Assembly: GCF_018717645.1 (NCBI RefSeq)
Contig: NZ_JAFLHG010000002.1
Coordinates: 186,001 to 250,000, forward strand
DNA length: 64,000 nt
DNA from: Microbacterium flavum
Lineage (GTDB): Bacteria > Actinomycetota > Actinomycetes > Actinomycetales > Microbacteriaceae
Direction of reading: 5' to 3'
Part shown: in pieces, positions 44,343 through 54,247 of the stretch
Layout: each line of letters opens with the position of its first letter
Numbering within the stretch: position 1 is the first letter of the stretch
Notes under the pieces: generated by a model
The model's input: the letters and a program-made list of their open reading frames with translations, nothing else
What the model was told of the DNA's origin: nothing
The model's database searches: none
Position numbers and translations under genes: made by a program

Positions 44343-46043
44343 ATGAGCGCCCTCTCGTCCCGACCCTGGCTCGCCTCCTACGCGGACGGAGTGCCGGCGG
44401 AGATCGAGCCCGTCACGCAGACGCTCGCTCAGATGCTGGACGACGCGGTGGCGACCTACCCTCGGCGTCCCGCGCTCGAGTTCTTCGGCGCCGTCACTTC
44501 CTACGCGCGTCTGGGCGACCAGGTCGCCCGCGCGGCGGAGGGCCTGCGCCGACTCGGGGTGGGACCCGGCGACCGCGTCGCGCTCATCCTTCCCAACTGC
44601 CCCCAGCACGTCGTGGCCTTCTACGCCGTGCAGCGTCTCGGCGCGATCGTCGTCGAGCACAACCCGCGGTACACGGCACCGGAACTCCGGCACCTGTTCG
44701 AGGTGCACCATGCCCGCGTCGCGATCGTGTGGGATGCGATCGCGGACACGATCGCCGAGTTCCCGTCCGACATCCTGCCCGAGCGGATCGTGCCGGTCAC
44801 GATGACCGATGCGATGCCGCGTCGCACGCGGGCCCTCCTCCGCCTGCCCCTGCCGAAGGCGCGTGCGTCGCGGGCGGCCCTGACCTCCCATCCGCGGGCG
44901 CGTGGACTTCTGCCCTGGGCGAAGCTCGTCGGCGGACGCCGGATCCCGCGCCGAGTGCCGCGCCCCACACTCGATGACACCGCGGTGCTGCAGTTCACGA
45001 GCGGGACGACGGGGCACCCGAAGGCCGCCGTTCTGAGCCACCGCAACCTCCGCTCGAATGCCGCACAGTCCGAGGCCTGGGTTCCGGACCTCCGGCACGG
45101 TGAGGAGGTCTTCTACGGGGTGCTCCCGCTCTTCCACGCCTACGGGCTCACGCTGTGCCTCACCACGGCGATCTCGATCGGGGCGCGGATCGTCCTTTTC
45201 CCGACCTTCGACGTCGGTCTGACCCTCACGGCCATGCGGCGCACCGCACCGACGTTCCTGCCCGCCGTCCCGCCGATCTACGACGCGCTCGCGCGGGCGA
45301 CCTCGCGTGCGGGTACCGACCTCTCGACGCTGCGCAACGCGATCTCCGGCGCCATGGCGTTGCCCGCGGCAACCGTGCAGCGGTGGGAGAAGGCCACGGG
45401 AGGCATCCTGGTGGAGGGCTACGGGATGACGGAGTCCTCGCCGATCAGCATCGGGAACCCGATGGGTCCGCTGCGCCGCACCGGCACCGTCGGCGTTCCC
45501 TTCCCGAGCACCGAGATCCGCGTCGTCGACCCGGACCAGCCGAGCGTCGACCGCGCGACCGGTGAACCGGGGGAGCTCCTCGTCCGCGGGCCGCAGGTCT
45601 TCAGCGGCTACTGGAACCAGCCGGAGGAGACCGCGAGCACGCTCCTCGAAGGCGGGTGGCTGCGCACCGGCGACATCGTCGTGGCCGACGCCGACGGATT
45701 CGTCACGGTCGTGGACCGGATGAAGGAGCTCATCATCACCGGCGGCTTCAACATCAGCCCGAGCGAGGTGGAGGACGTCCTGCTGCGGGATCCGGATGTC
45801 GTCGATGCCGCCGTCGTCGGGATCCCACGGCCCGACGGAGGAGAGGCGGTGACGGCGGCGGTCGTCCTGCGCGCGGGCGCGGCCTTCGACGTCGACCGGA
45901 TCCGCGCGCACGCGCGCGAGCACCTGGCCGCCTACAAGGTGCCGCGCTCGGTCGTGCTCTTCGACGAGCTGCCGCGCTCGCTCGTCGGGAAGGTGCTCCG
46001 GCGCGAGGTGCGCGAGGAGATCGTCCGTCGCCGGCAGGCGTGA
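44343..46043 (+). CDS. AMP-dependent acyl-CoA synthetase (long-chain fatty acid type)
   Basis: 566 residues. The AMP-binding loop VLQFTSGTTGHPKAAVLSHRN, the GYGMTESSPISIGNP block, the late TGDIVVADADGFVTVVDRMKE hinge and the C-terminal GKVLRREVREEI with its catalytic Lys are all present. Overall style is that of FadD-type long-chain fatty acyl-CoA synthetases, different from the FadD15-like enzyme at 14126. It activates a carboxylic acid to its CoA thioester through an acyl adenylate. The acyl substrate cannot be read from sequence. It converges on the Nudix gene. Confidence 0.9.
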   Translation: MSALSSRPWLASYADGVPAEIEPVTQTLAQMLDDAVATYPRRPALEFFGAVTSYARLGDQVARAAEGLRRLGVGPGDRVALILPNCPQHVVAFYAVQRLGAIVVEHNPRYTAPELRHLFEVHHARVAIVWDAIADTIAEFPSDILPERIVPVTMTDAMPRRTRALLRLPLPKARASRAALTSHPRARGLLPWAKLVGGRRIPRRVPRPTLDDTAVLQFTSGTTGHPKAAVLSHRNLRSNAAQSEAWVPDLRHGEEVFYGVLPLFHAYGLTLCLTTAISIGARIVLFPTFDVGLTLTAMRRTAPTFLPAVPPIYDALARATSRAGTDLSTLRNAISGAMALPAATVQRWEKATGGILVEGYGMTESSPISIGNPMGPLRRTGTVGVPFPSTEIRVVDPDQPSVDRATGEPGELLVRGPQVFSGYWNQPEETASTLLEGGWLRTGDIVVADADGFVTVVDRMKELIITGGFNISPSEVEDVLLRDPDVVDAAVVGIPRPDGGEAVTAAVVLRAGAAFDVDRIRAHAREHLAAYKVPRSVVLFDELPRSLVGKVLRREVREEIVRRRQA

Positions 46044-46073
46044 CCGGCGGGGCGGACTCCGACCAGCCGTCGC

Positions 46074-46547
46074 TCAGGTGCCGCCCGCGAAGGCGGCCGG
46101 CCCGTCCGCGTCCCGCGCGACGGCGATCTTGTCGCGATGGGCGGGGTCGATCTCCGCGAGATCGTCGAGATCCCGCCAGCCGACCTCGGTGAGCTCCCCG
46201 TCAGCGGGATGCGGTGCGCCGGACACCCACTCGCAGCGGAACACGAGGTCCAGATAGTCGACGCGGTCGCCATTCCCGTACGTCACGCGCGGGAGCTGCC
46301 GCACGCCGGCGAGCCGCGTCGCGCGGATCACCACCCCCGCCTCCTCCGCGCACTCGCGTCGCGCGGCATCCGCCGGTTCCTCGCCCGGGTCGACGATGCC
46401 CGAGATGCACTGCCATGCCCCGTTGTCGGCCCGCCGACCCACGAGGACCCGGTCGCCCTGGAACACGACGGCCGTGACCCCGACCAGGGGGATCGGGCGG
46501 GAGCCGATCAGTGCGCGGAGGTCGAGGACGAACTCGGGGGTGCCCAT
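46074..46547 (-). CDS. Nudix hydrolase
   Basis: 157 residues. The Nudix box is complete: Gly50, Glu56, then RECAEEAG (64-71), the metal-binding helix-loop-helix that hydrolyses nucleoside diphosphate-linked compounds. The N-terminus (VGVTAVVFQGDRVLVGRRADNG) is normal. Specific substrate unknown; candidates include oxidised nucleotides or NDP sugars. TAGCCT lies six bases before the ATG, so a leaderless transcript is expected. It is divergent from dnaE. Confidence 0.9.
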   Translation of the reverse strand: MGTPEFVLDLRALIGSRPIPLVGVTAVVFQGDRVLVGRRADNGAWQCISGIVDPGEEPADAARRECAEEAGVVIRATRLAGVRQLPRVTYGNGDRVDYLDLVFRCEWVSGAPHPADGELTEVGWRDLDDLAEIDPAHRDKIAVARDADGPAAFAGGT

Positions 46548-46553
46548 GGCTCG

Positions 46554-46559
46554 AGGCTA
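46554..46559 (-). promoter_or_regulatory. -10-like element of the Nudix gene (leaderless pattern)
   Basis: TAGCCT on the minus strand (46559 to 46554), six bases before ATG 46547. Confidence 0.5.
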
Positions 46560-46644
46560 TCGGGCGGGGGTGAGGTTCGACTCGAGGGTGAGGTCACCCG
46601 GGCCGGAGGCGGCGAGCGCGACCCGCGACGTCGGATGCTCTTCG

Positions 46645-46650
46645 TAGACT
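46645..46650 (+). promoter_or_regulatory. -10-like element of dnaE (leaderless pattern)
   Basis: TAGACT (46645-46650) is three bases before GTG 46654 and six before GTG 46657. By analogy with the other genes the second GTG may be the real start. Confidence 0.5.
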
Positions 46651-46653
46651 CGG

Positions 46654-49600
46654 GTGGTGCCATCCGATTCCTTCGTCCATCTGCACGTGCACAGCGAGTA
46701 CTCGATGCTCGACGGTGCGGCCAAGATCGGCGCGATGACGCAGGCGGCCGCCGAGTACGGCATGCCCGCGATCGCCGTCACCGACCACGGCAACACGTTC
46801 GCGGCGTTCGAGTTCTACAACGCCGCCCGCAGCGCCGGGGTCAAGCCGATCATCGGGCTCGAGGCCTATGTCACGCCCGGCACGCACCGCAGCGACAAGT
46901 CGCGCGTGCAGTGGGGATCGCCCGATCAGAAGAGCGACGACGTCTCGGGATCGGGCGCCTACACCCACATGACCATGTGGAGCCAGACGACCGAGGGCAT
47001 GCACAATCTGTTCCGGCTGAGCTCCCGTTCGAGCATGGAGGGCTACTACTTCAAGCCCCGCATGGATCGCGAGCTGCTGCAGACCTACGGCAAGGGGCTC
47101 ATCGCCACGACCGGCTGCCCGTCGGGCGAGGTCCAGACACGCCTGCGCCTCGGGCAGTACGACGCGGCGCGCGCCGCTGCGGCAGAGTTCCAGGACATCT
47201 TCGGCAAGGAGAACTACTTCGCCGAGATCATGGACCACGGCCTCTCGATCGAGCGCCGCGTCATGACCGACCTCGTGCGTCTCGCGAAGGATCTCGACAT
47301 CCCGCTCGTCGCGACGAACGACTCGCACTACACCCACCAGCACGAGGCCGATGCGCACGAGGCCCTGCTCTGCGTGCAGTCGGGATCGACACTCGACGAC
47401 CCCAATCGCTTCAAGTTCGACGGCGACGGCTACTACATCAAGACCGCGGCGGAGATGCGGCAGATGTTCCGCGACCACCCCGAGGCGTGCGACAACACGC
47501 TGCTGATCGCCGAGCGATGCGAGGTCGAGTTCAACACCGCGGCGAACTACATGCCGCGGTTCCCCGTGCCCGACGGCGAGACGGAAGACAGCTGGCTGAT
47601 CAAGGAGGTCGAGAACGGCCTCCACTACCGGTACCCCGGCGGAATCCCCGACAAGGTCCGCGCTCAGGCCGAGTACGAGACAGGAATCATCCTGCAGATG
47701 GGCTTCCCGGGGTACTTCCTCGTCGTCGCCGACTTCATCAACTGGGCCAAGGACAACGGCATCCGGGTGGGTCCCGGGCGCGGTTCGGGTGCGGGCTCGA
47801 TGGTCGCCTACGCAATGAAGATCACCGACCTCGACCCGCTCGAGCACGGCCTCATCTTCGAACGGTTCCTGAACCCCGACCGCGTCTCGATGCCCGACTT
47901 CGACGTCGACTTCGACGACCGCCGCCGCGGCGAGGTGATCGAGTACGTCACCGAGAAGTACGGCTCGGAGCGCGTCGCCCAGATCGTCACCTACGGCACG
48001 ATCAAGTCGAAGCAGGCGCTGAAGGATGCCGGGCGCGTGCTCGGATTCCCGTTCAGCATGGGGGAGAAGCTCACCAAGGCCATGCCGCCGGCCGTCATGG
48101 GCAAGGACATGGAGCTCGGCGGCATGTTCGACCCGGAGCACAAGCGCTACAAGGAGGCGAGCGAGTTCCGCGCTCTCATCGAGAGCGACCCGGAGACCAA
48201 GACGGTCTTCGACCGCGCGCTCGGCCTCGAGGGCCTGAAGCGTCAATGGGGTGTGCACGCCGCGGGCGTCATCATGTCGAGCGAGCCGCTGCTCGACATC
48301 ATCCCGATCATGCGTCGCGAGCAGGACGGCCAGATCGTCACGCAGTTCGACTACCCGTCGTGCGAGGCTCTCGGCCTCATCAAGATGGACTTCCTGGGGC
48401 TCCGCAACCTCACGATCATCTCCGACGCGCTCGACAACATCCGGATGAACCGAGGGGAGGAGCTCGACCTCGAGCACCTCGCCCTCGACGATCGTCCCGC
48501 CTACGACCTGTTGACCCGCGGCGACACGCTCGGCGTGTTCCAGCTCGACGGCGGGCCGATGCGGTCCCTGCTGCGCCTCATGAAGCCGGACAACTTCGAG
48601 GACATCTCGGCCGTCATCGCGCTGTACCGGCCGGGCCCCATGGGCGCGAACTCGCACACGAACTACGCGCTGCGCAAGAACGGCCTGCAGCCGATCACCC
48701 CCATCCACCCCGAGCTCGAAGAGCCGCTGCGCGACATCCTCGACACGACCTACGGCCTGATCATCTATCAGGAGCAGGTCATGGCGATCGCGCAGAAGGT
48801 GGCCGGCTTCTCGCTCGGACAGGCCGACATCCTGCGCCGTGCGATGGGCAAGAAGAAGAAGTCCGAGCTCGACAAGCAGTACGAGGGCTTCTCGGGAGGC
48901 ATGAAGGAGCGCGGCTTCGGGGAGGGAGCCGTCCAGGCCCTGTGGGACATCCTGCTGCCGTTCTCGGACTACGCGTTCAACAAAGCGCACTCCGCCGCCT
49001 ACGGCCTGGTGTCCTACTGGACCGCGTACCTGAAGGCGCACTATCCCGCCGAGTACATGGCGGCCCTTCTCACGAGCGTCGGCGACTCGAAGGACAAGAT
49101 GGCGGTCTACCTCAACGAGTGCCGTCGCATGGGCATTCAGGTACTGCCGCCCGATGTGAGCGAGTCGATCCGCTTCTTCGCGGCCGTCGGCGAGGACATC
49201 CGCTTCGGCCTCGGTGCCGTTCGAAACGTCGGTGCCAACGTCGTCGACGGCATCGTCGCCGCGCGCGCTGAGGGCCCGTACGCCTCCTTCCACGACTTCC
49301 TCGATCGCGCGCCGATGCACGTCGCGAACAAGCGCACGGTCGAGTCGCTCATCAAGGCGGGCGCATTCGACTCGATGGGCGACACGCGCCGCGCCCTGCT
49401 CGAGGTCCACGAAGACGCGGTCGAGGCGGCGGTGGATCGCAAGCGCAACGAGGCGCAGGGCGCCATCGGGTTCGACTTCGACAGCCTCTACGACGCGACC
49501 GAGGAGGTCGTGCCGGCCAAGGTTCCCCCGCGCCCCGAGTGGACGAAGAAGGACAAGCTCGCCTTCGAGCGGGAGATGCTGGGCCTCTACGTCTCCGACC

Positions 49601-50175
49601 ATCCGCTCGCCGGCCTGGAGATCCCGCTCGCCAAGCATGCGTCCACGTCGATCCACGATCTGCTCGCCGACGAGGGCGTCTCCGACGGCGACATCGTGAC
49701 GGTCGCCGGCCTCGTCACGAGCGTCCAGCATCGCGTCGCGAAGCAGAGCGGCAACCCCTACGGCATGATCACCGTCGAGGACTTCGACGGTGAGGTCACC
49801 GTCATGTTCATGGGCAAGACCTATACCGAGTTCTCCTCGATGCTCGTCGCCGACTCGATCCTCGTCGTCCGCGGGCGGGTCTCCCGTCGCGACGATGGGC
49901 TGAACCTGCACGGACAGTCGGCCTTCACCCCCGACCTTGGCTCCATCGACACGACCGGCGCGCTCGTGCTCCTCATGCCCGAGCATCGGGCGACGGAGGC
50001 GACGGTCGGCGAACTGGCGCAGGTCTTCCGGCGGCATCCGGGAGAGACCGAGGTGACGGTGAAGCTCCATCGCGCAGGGACGGCGAAGGTCTTCGAAGTG
50101 CCCGCCCGCGTCGGCGTCTCCGTCGATCTCTACGGCGAGCTGAAGGGTCTCCTGGGTCCGCAGTGTCTCGGGTGA
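46654..50175 (+). CDS. dnaE: DNA polymerase III alpha subunit
   Basis: 1173 residues, the replicative polymerase. N-terminal PHP domain (FVHLHVHSEYSMLDGAAKI, with metal-ligand His), the polymerase palm with catalytic Asp residues in PDFDVDFDDRRRGE (about 414-427), GPGRGSGAGSMVAYA, and IIYQEQVMAIAQKVAGFS. Helix-hairpin-helix, OB-fold (VSDGDIVTVAGLVTSVQH) and C-terminal tau-binding parts follow. This is the DnaE1 replicase type; the error-prone DnaE2 lacks this full C-terminus. Start is GTG 46654 or GTG 46657. It is divergent from the Nudix gene. Confidence 0.97.
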   Translation: MVPSDSFVHLHVHSEYSMLDGAAKIGAMTQAAAEYGMPAIAVTDHGNTFAAFEFYNAARSAGVKPIIGLEAYVTPGTHRSDKSRVQWGSPDQKSDDVSGSGAYTHMTMWSQTTEGMHNLFRLSSRSSMEGYYFKPRMDRELLQTYGKGLIATTGCPSGEVQTRLRLGQYDAARAAAAEFQDIFGKENYFAEIMDHGLSIERRVMTDLVRLAKDLDIPLVATNDSHYTHQHEADAHEALLCVQSGSTLDDPNRFKFDGDGYYIKTAAEMRQMFRDHPEACDNTLLIAERCEVEFNTAANYMPRFPVPDGETEDSWLIKEVENGLHYRYPGGIPDKVRAQAEYETGIILQMGFPGYFLVVADFINWAKDNGIRVGPGRGSGAGSMVAYAMKITDLDPLEHGLIFERFLNPDRVSMPDFDVDFDDRRRGEVIEYVTEKYGSERVAQIVTYGTIKSKQALKDAGRVLGFPFSMGEKLTKAMPPAVMGKDMELGGMFDPEHKRYKEASEFRALIESDPETKTVFDRALGLEGLKRQWGVHAAGVIMSSEPLLDIIPIMRREQDGQIVTQFDYPSCEALGLIKMDFLGLRNLTIISDALDNIRMNRGEELDLEHLALDDRPAYDLLTRGDTLGVFQLDGGPMRSLLRLMKPDNFEDISAVIALYRPGPMGANSHTNYALRKNGLQPITPIHPELEEPLRDILDTTYGLIIYQEQVMAIAQKVAGFSLGQADILRRAMGKKKKSELDKQYEGFSGGMKERGFGEGAVQALWDILLPFSDYAFNKAHSAAYGLVSYWTAYLKAHYPAEYMAALLTSVGDSKDKMAVYLNECRRMGIQVLPPDVSESIRFFAAVGEDIRFGLGAVRNVGANVVDGIVAARAEGPYASFHDFLDRAPMHVANKRTVESLIKAGAFDSMGDTRRALLEVHEDAVEAAVDRKRNEAQGAIGFDFDSLYDATEEVVPAKVPPRPEWTKKDKLAFEREMLGLYVSDHPLAGLEIPLAKHASTSIHDLLADEGVSDGDIVTVAGLVTSVQHRVAKQSGNPYGMITVEDFDGEVTVMFMGKTYTEFSSMLVADSILVVRGRVSRRDDGLNLHGQSAFTPDLGSIDTTGALVLLMPEHRATEATVGELAQVFRRHPGETEVTVKLHRAGTAKVFEVPARVGVSVDLYGELKGLLGPQCLG

Positions 50176-50192
50176 CGCATCACCCGTGCGGG

Positions 50193-50198
50193 TAGGAT
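50193..50198 (+). promoter_or_regulatory. -10-like element of the membrane-protein gene at 50233
   Basis: TAGGAT (50193-50198), followed by a short leader and a GGAAGGA ribosome site before GTG 50233. Confidence 0.45.
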
Positions 50199-50232
50199 CG
50201 CTGGCGACCTCTTCGTCCTGGAAGGACCGATC

Positions 50233-51342
50233 GTGACCGACGAGAAGAACACCCTCCCGACCTCCGAACCCGCCGCTGAGGTTCCCTTCGCGGCGGACGC
50301 CGACGGCGCCCCGACGCCGGAGGATCACCCCTTCACCCCGCCGGCGACCAGCGCCGATGCGCCCGACTCCGAGCGTGCGACTGATCCCGGATCCGATCCC
50401 GATTCGGACCCCGATGTCGCGTTGGACTCCGTCTCCGACGCGTTCGCCGCGATGACGGACGGACCCGACGGGGTAGATGCCGCGGCGCCCGTGCAGTACG
50501 GCCTGGGCCCGTTCTCGATCCGAGAGGTCGCCCTGGGCGGCGTCTGGCTCGTCGCCTTCGTCGTGTCGTTCTTCCCCGTGTACCACGGGTCCGGCTCGGT
50601 CTGGTCGTCCGGGATCGACTGGGTCCTCACGATCGGCGCCCCCACGATCGCCGTCTTCCTGCTGGCGCTGCGCCGCCTGTCCCCGCAGGGCATCCGCCGG
50701 GTGGGCTCGCTCGGGATCGACCAGTTCGCCTCGGTCACCTTCACCGTCTCCGCGCTCATCTGGCTCGGCATCCTGTGGTCCTCGTTCGTCACTCTCTTCG
50801 ATCAGCGCCTGTTCTACGGCACCTGGGTGATCTGGGTGGAGTTCATCGTGATGCTCGCCGGCGTCCTGCTGACCGTCTTCGCCCCGCTGTTCCCGACCAT
50901 CGGGGACGACTTCCGTCACCGCCCCGAGGTGCCGGCGCACCGCTTCGCCAGCCCCGCGCGCCCCGTCGTCGCACGCCCCCGCACGCCCCGCCCGGCACCC
51001 GCCGAGGTCCCCGCCGCCACCGCCTCCGCCCCGCCGGCGGACGGCACGGATGCCATCGTCGACCCGGGGGAGCGGGACGATCTCGCGGCGGCGTCCCTGT
51101 CCGAGACGACGGTGATCGACACCGCCGAGGTCGCGGATGCTGCGCCGTCCGCCTCCCAGGCGTTCTGGGCGCTCGCGCCCGAGGAGCGTCCCATCGTCGA
51201 CGACGCCGGGGCGACGCTGTTCCACATCGGTCCCACGGCGTGGGCGCTCGTCATCGACGATCTGGGCGACCGTTTCGTCGTGCGTCACGAGGACGGCCGG
51301 ATCGGCTACCTCACCGACGTCTCCGGCGTCATGCGCGGCTGA
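50233..51342 (+). CDS. Four-helix membrane protein of unknown function with disordered tails
   Basis: 369 residues. An acidic, Asp/Pro-rich N-terminal tail (about 1-90), four membrane helices (about 97-118, 128-148, 160-182 and 192-215), a proline-rich cytosolic linker, and a small C-terminal domain (about 305-369, ending in DRFVVRHEDGRIGYLTDVSGVMRG) that looks like a compact beta fold. I know no function. It lies between dnaE and hisD, an order I recall from related genomes. GTG start with GGAAGGA upstream. Confidence 0.7.
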   Translation: MTDEKNTLPTSEPAAEVPFAADADGAPTPEDHPFTPPATSADAPDSERATDPGSDPDSDPDVALDSVSDAFAAMTDGPDGVDAAAPVQYGLGPFSIREVALGGVWLVAFVVSFFPVYHGSGSVWSSGIDWVLTIGAPTIAVFLLALRRLSPQGIRRVGSLGIDQFASVTFTVSALIWLGILWSSFVTLFDQRLFYGTWVIWVEFIVMLAGVLLTVFAPLFPTIGDDFRHRPEVPAHRFASPARPVVARPRTPRPAPAEVPAATASAPPADGTDAIVDPGERDDLAAASLSETTVIDTAEVADAAPSASQAFWALAPEERPIVDDAGATLFHIGPTAWALVIDDLGDRFVVRHEDGRIGYLTDVSGVMRG

Positions 51343-51359
51343 CGCGCGGGTCGTGGCAT

Positions 51360-51365
51360 TAGCCT
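51360..51365 (+). promoter_or_regulatory. -10-like element of hisD (leaderless pattern)
   Basis: TAGCCT (51360-51365), six bases before ATG 51372. No ribosome site. Confidence 0.55.
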
Positions 51366-51371
51366 GGTCGG

Positions 51372-52682
51372 ATGCTCCGCACGATTGACCTGCGCGGTCG
51401 AGACCTCTCCACCGCCGCCCTGCTCGCTGCCGTTCCGCGTGCGCAGGCCGCACGCGCGGAGGCGCTGAGTGCGGCTGCCGACATCGTCGCCGACGTGCGC
51501 GAGCGGGGCGAGGAATCGCTCCGCGCGCAGGCGGAGCGCTTCGACCGTGTCGAGGGGCACGATATCCGCGTCCCCGCGGCACACCTCGACGAGGCTCTCG
51601 CGCGCCTCGATCCCGCCGTCCGCGCGGCGCTGGAAGAGGCGATCCGCCGCGTTCGCATCGCCTCGGCCGCTCAGGTGCCGGCGCCGCAGGTGACCGAGCT
51701 CGGGCCGGGTGCGCGCGTCGAGCAGCGCTGGCAGCCGGTGCGGCGCGCGGGCGTCTACGTGCCGGGTGGAAAGGCCGTCTATCCCTCCAGCGTCGTCATG
51801 AACGTCGTCCCTGCGCAGGTCGCGGGCGTCGGACAGGTGGCTCTGGCCTCGCCGCCGCAGGCCGAGTTCGGCGGGCGGGTGCACCCCGACATCCTCGCCG
51901 CCGCGCGCCTGCTCGGCGTGGACGAGGTCTACGCGATGGGCGGGGCGGGAGCCGTCGCGGCCTACGCGTACGGTGTCGCGTCGCTGGGTCTCGAGCCCGT
52001 CGACGTGGTCTCCGGTCCGGGCAACAATTTCGTCGCCGCGGCCAAGCGCGCCGTCGGCGGCGTGGTGGGCACCGATTCGGAGGCCGGCGCCACCGAGATC
52101 CTCGTGGTGGCCGATGAGACCGCGTCCGCGGTCCTCATCGCGGTCGACCTCATCAGCCAGGCCGAGCACGACGAGCAGGCGTCCGCGGTGCTCGTCACAT
52201 GGTCGCCGGACCTCGCCGACCGGGTGCGGGAGTCGGTGGCTGCCCGGGTCGACGCGACCCGCAACGGCGTCCGGGCCCGCACCGCTCTGGAGGGCCCGCA
52301 GTCGGCGATCGTCCTCGTCGACGACCGGTCGACGGCGACCGCGTTCAGCAATGCGTACGCGCCCGAGCACCTCGAACTGCACCTCGCCGACCCGCGACCG
52401 GAGGAATTCGTCAACGCCGGGGCCGTCTTCGTCGGCGAGAACTCTCCGGTGAGCCTCGGCGACTACCTCGCGGGCAGCAACCACGTCCTCCCCACCGGGG
52501 GACAGGCGCGATACGCGGCGGGCCTGTCGGCCTCCACCTTCCTGCGACCCCAGCAGGTCATCGCCTACGACCGGGATGCCTTGCGCGCCGTGGAACGCGG
52601 CATCGTCGCCCTGGCGGATGCCGAGGCGCTGCCCGCCCACGGCGAGGCCGTCACCGCGCGGTTCACGGAGGTGGGTGCCTGA
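51372..52682 (+). CDS. hisD: Histidinol dehydrogenase
   Basis: 436 residues. This zinc enzyme oxidises L-histidinol to histidine in two NAD-linked steps. Family blocks: [77 protein letters not shown] with Zn-binding Gln/His, and [23 protein letters not shown]. The rest of the his operon is not adjacent. Its TGA overlaps the ATG of nrdR by one base. Confidence 0.96.
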   Translation: MLRTIDLRGRDLSTAALLAAVPRAQAARAEALSAAADIVADVRERGEESLRAQAERFDRVEGHDIRVPAAHLDEALARLDPAVRAALEEAIRRVRIASAAQVPAPQVTELGPGARVEQRWQPVRRAGVYVPGGKAVYPSSVVMNVVPAQVAGVGQVALASPPQAEFGGRVHPDILAAARLLGVDEVYAMGGAGAVAAYAYGVASLGLEPVDVVSGPGNNFVAAAKRAVGGVVGTDSEAGATEILVVADETASAVLIAVDLISQAEHDEQASAVLVTWSPDLADRVRESVAARVDATRNGVRARTALEGPQSAIVLVDDRSTATAFSNAYAPEHLELHLADPRPEEFVNAGAVFVGENSPVSLGDYLAGSNHVLPTGGQARYAAGLSASTFLRPQQVIAYDRDALRAVERGIVALADAEALPAHGEAVTARFTEVGA

Positions 52683-53155
52683 TGCACTGCCCCTTCTGCC
52701 GTCACGCCGACTCCCGGGTGATCGACTCGCGCACGAGCGATGATGGCCTGTCCATCCGCCGTCGCCGCCAATGCCCGCAGTGCGGCGGCCGGTTCTCCAC
52801 AATCGAAACGGCGAGCCTCAACGTCATCAAGCGGTCCGGGGTCATCGAGCCGTTCAGTCGCGAGAAGGTCATGTCGGGCGCGCGGAAGGCGTGCCAGGGC
52901 CGGCCGGTCACCGAGGCCGACCTCGCGGTCCTCGCGCAGGCCGTCGAGGAGGCGGTCCGCCAGACCGGCTCCTCCCAGATCGACACGAACGAGATCGGCC
53001 TGGCGATCCTGGGCCCGCTGCGCGAGCTCGACGAAGTCGCCTACCTGCGCTTCGCGAGCGTCTACCAGGCCTTCGACTCGCTGGAGGACTTCGAGGCATC
53101 CATCGCCCAGCTGCGCGCCGATCACCGCGCCGGCCATCGCGTCGACGCGGATTAA
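52682..53155 (+). CDS. nrdR: Ribonucleotide reductase repressor NrdR
   Basis: 157 residues. The zinc ribbon (Cys3, Cys6, Cys31 and Cys34; [27 protein letters not shown]) is followed by the ATP-cone domain ([28 protein letters not shown]). NrdR senses ATP/dATP and represses nrd genes through NrdR boxes. Here it is coupled to hisD, not to a reductase gene. The gene ends about 50 bases before pyrD, which has its own -10-like element. Confidence 0.96.
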   Translation: MHCPFCRHADSRVIDSRTSDDGLSIRRRRQCPQCGGRFSTIETASLNVIKRSGVIEPFSREKVMSGARKACQGRPVTEADLAVLAQAVEEAVRQTGSSQIDTNEIGLAILGPLRELDEVAYLRFASVYQAFDSLEDFEASIAQLRADHRAGHRVDAD

Positions 53156-53193
53156 ACCCGGACGCGGCGTCGGGGCCGGCGCAGCGTGCGCCC

Positions 53194-53199
53194 TAGGCT
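53194..53199 (+). promoter_or_regulatory. -10-like element of pyrD (leaderless pattern)
   Basis: TAGGCT (53194-53199), seven bases before ATG 53207. No ribosome site. Confidence 0.55.
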
Positions 53200-53206
53200 G
53201 GATCCG

Positions 53207-54232
53207 ATGTATCCCTTCATCTTCCGCACGTTCTTCGCGCGCATGGACCCCGAGCGCGCGCATCACCTCGTCATCCCGGTCATCCGCGTGCTCGGCGTGT
53301 GGCCGTTCGCGCCGATCGCGCGCGCTTTGACCCGCCCGGATCCGTCGCTGCGGACCCGCGCGCTCGGGCTCCAGTTCGACTCGCCCTTCGGCGTCGCGGC
53401 CGGCTTCGACAAGAACGCGGTCATGACCGAGGGGCTCTACGCGCTGGGCTTCGGCCACGTCGAGGTCGGCACCGTGACCGCGATCCCGCAGGAGGGCAAC
53501 CCGCGACCGCGGCTGTACCGCCTGATCGAGGATCGCGGCCTCATCAACCGGATGGGGTTCAACAACGCCGGCGCCGGCGCGGCCGCGGCCCGCCTGCGCC
53601 GCTCGGGGCGGCGGTCGCGCCGGACGATCCTCGGCGCCAACATCGGCAAGAGCCGTGTCGTCGATGTCGAGCAGGCGACCGCCGACTACGTCACGAGCAC
53701 GGAGCTCGTCGCGCCGGTCGCCGACTACCTCGTCGTCAACGTCTCCTCGCCCAACACCCCGGGCCTGCGCGGGCTGCAGGCCGTGGAGACGCTCCGTCCG
53801 CTGCTGGAGGCGGTGCGGGATGCCGCCGGGTCCACGCCGCTGCTCGTGAAGATCGCCCCCGACCTCCCCGACGAGGAGATCGCGGCGATCGCCCGTCTCG
53901 CCGTGGACACGGGGCTCGCCGGACTCGTCGCCACCAACACCACGATCGCGCGTGAACCGCTGCAGACCCCCGCCGCGGCCGTGGAGGCGATGGGCGCCGG
54001 CGGGCTCTCCGGGGCGCCGCTGCGCTCCCGCGCCGTCGCCGTGCTGAGGATCGTCCGCGACGCCGTGCCCGCGGACTTCTGCGTCATCTCGGCGGGCGGC
54101 GTGGAGACGGCCGACGACGTGCGCGAGCGACTCGCCGCCGGCGCGGACCTCGTCCAGGGATACACCGGGTTCATCTACCGCGGCCCGCTGTGGGCGCGGC
54201 AGATCAACCGCGGGCTCGCGCGCGGCCGCTGA
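53207..54232 (+). CDS. pyrD: Dihydroorotate dehydrogenase (quinone), class 2
   Basis: 341 residues. Membrane-linked flavoenzyme of pyrimidine synthesis that passes electrons to menaquinone. The N-terminal amphipathic helices (YPFIFRTFFARMDPERAHHL) typical of class 2, the FMN-site blocks FGVAAGFDKNAVM, EVGTVTAIPQEGNPRPRLYRL, GFNNAGA, the catalytic-Ser region NVSSPNTPGLRGLQ, and KIAPDL are all seen. I chose ATG 53207 for its family-like start and seven-base distance to TAGGCT. It converges on the DUF3043 gene. Confidence 0.96.
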   Translation: MYPFIFRTFFARMDPERAHHLVIPVIRVLGVWPFAPIARALTRPDPSLRTRALGLQFDSPFGVAAGFDKNAVMTEGLYALGFGHVEVGTVTAIPQEGNPRPRLYRLIEDRGLINRMGFNNAGAGAAAARLRRSGRRSRRTILGANIGKSRVVDVEQATADYVTSTELVAPVADYLVVNVSSPNTPGLRGLQAVETLRPLLEAVRDAAGSTPLLVKIAPDLPDEEIAAIARLAVDTGLAGLVATNTTIAREPLQTPAAAVEAMGAGGLSGAPLRSRAVAVLRIVRDAVPADFCVISAGGVETADDVRERLAAGADLVQGYTGFIYRGPLWARQINRGLARGR

Positions 54233-54247
54233 GGCGGCGCCGCGGGA

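Noticed and set aside
46594..51582. Open frame of 1662 codons on the minus strand opposite dnaE and its neighbours
   Set aside because: Antisense shadow of dnaE and hisD; no family similarity and composition typical of such shadows.
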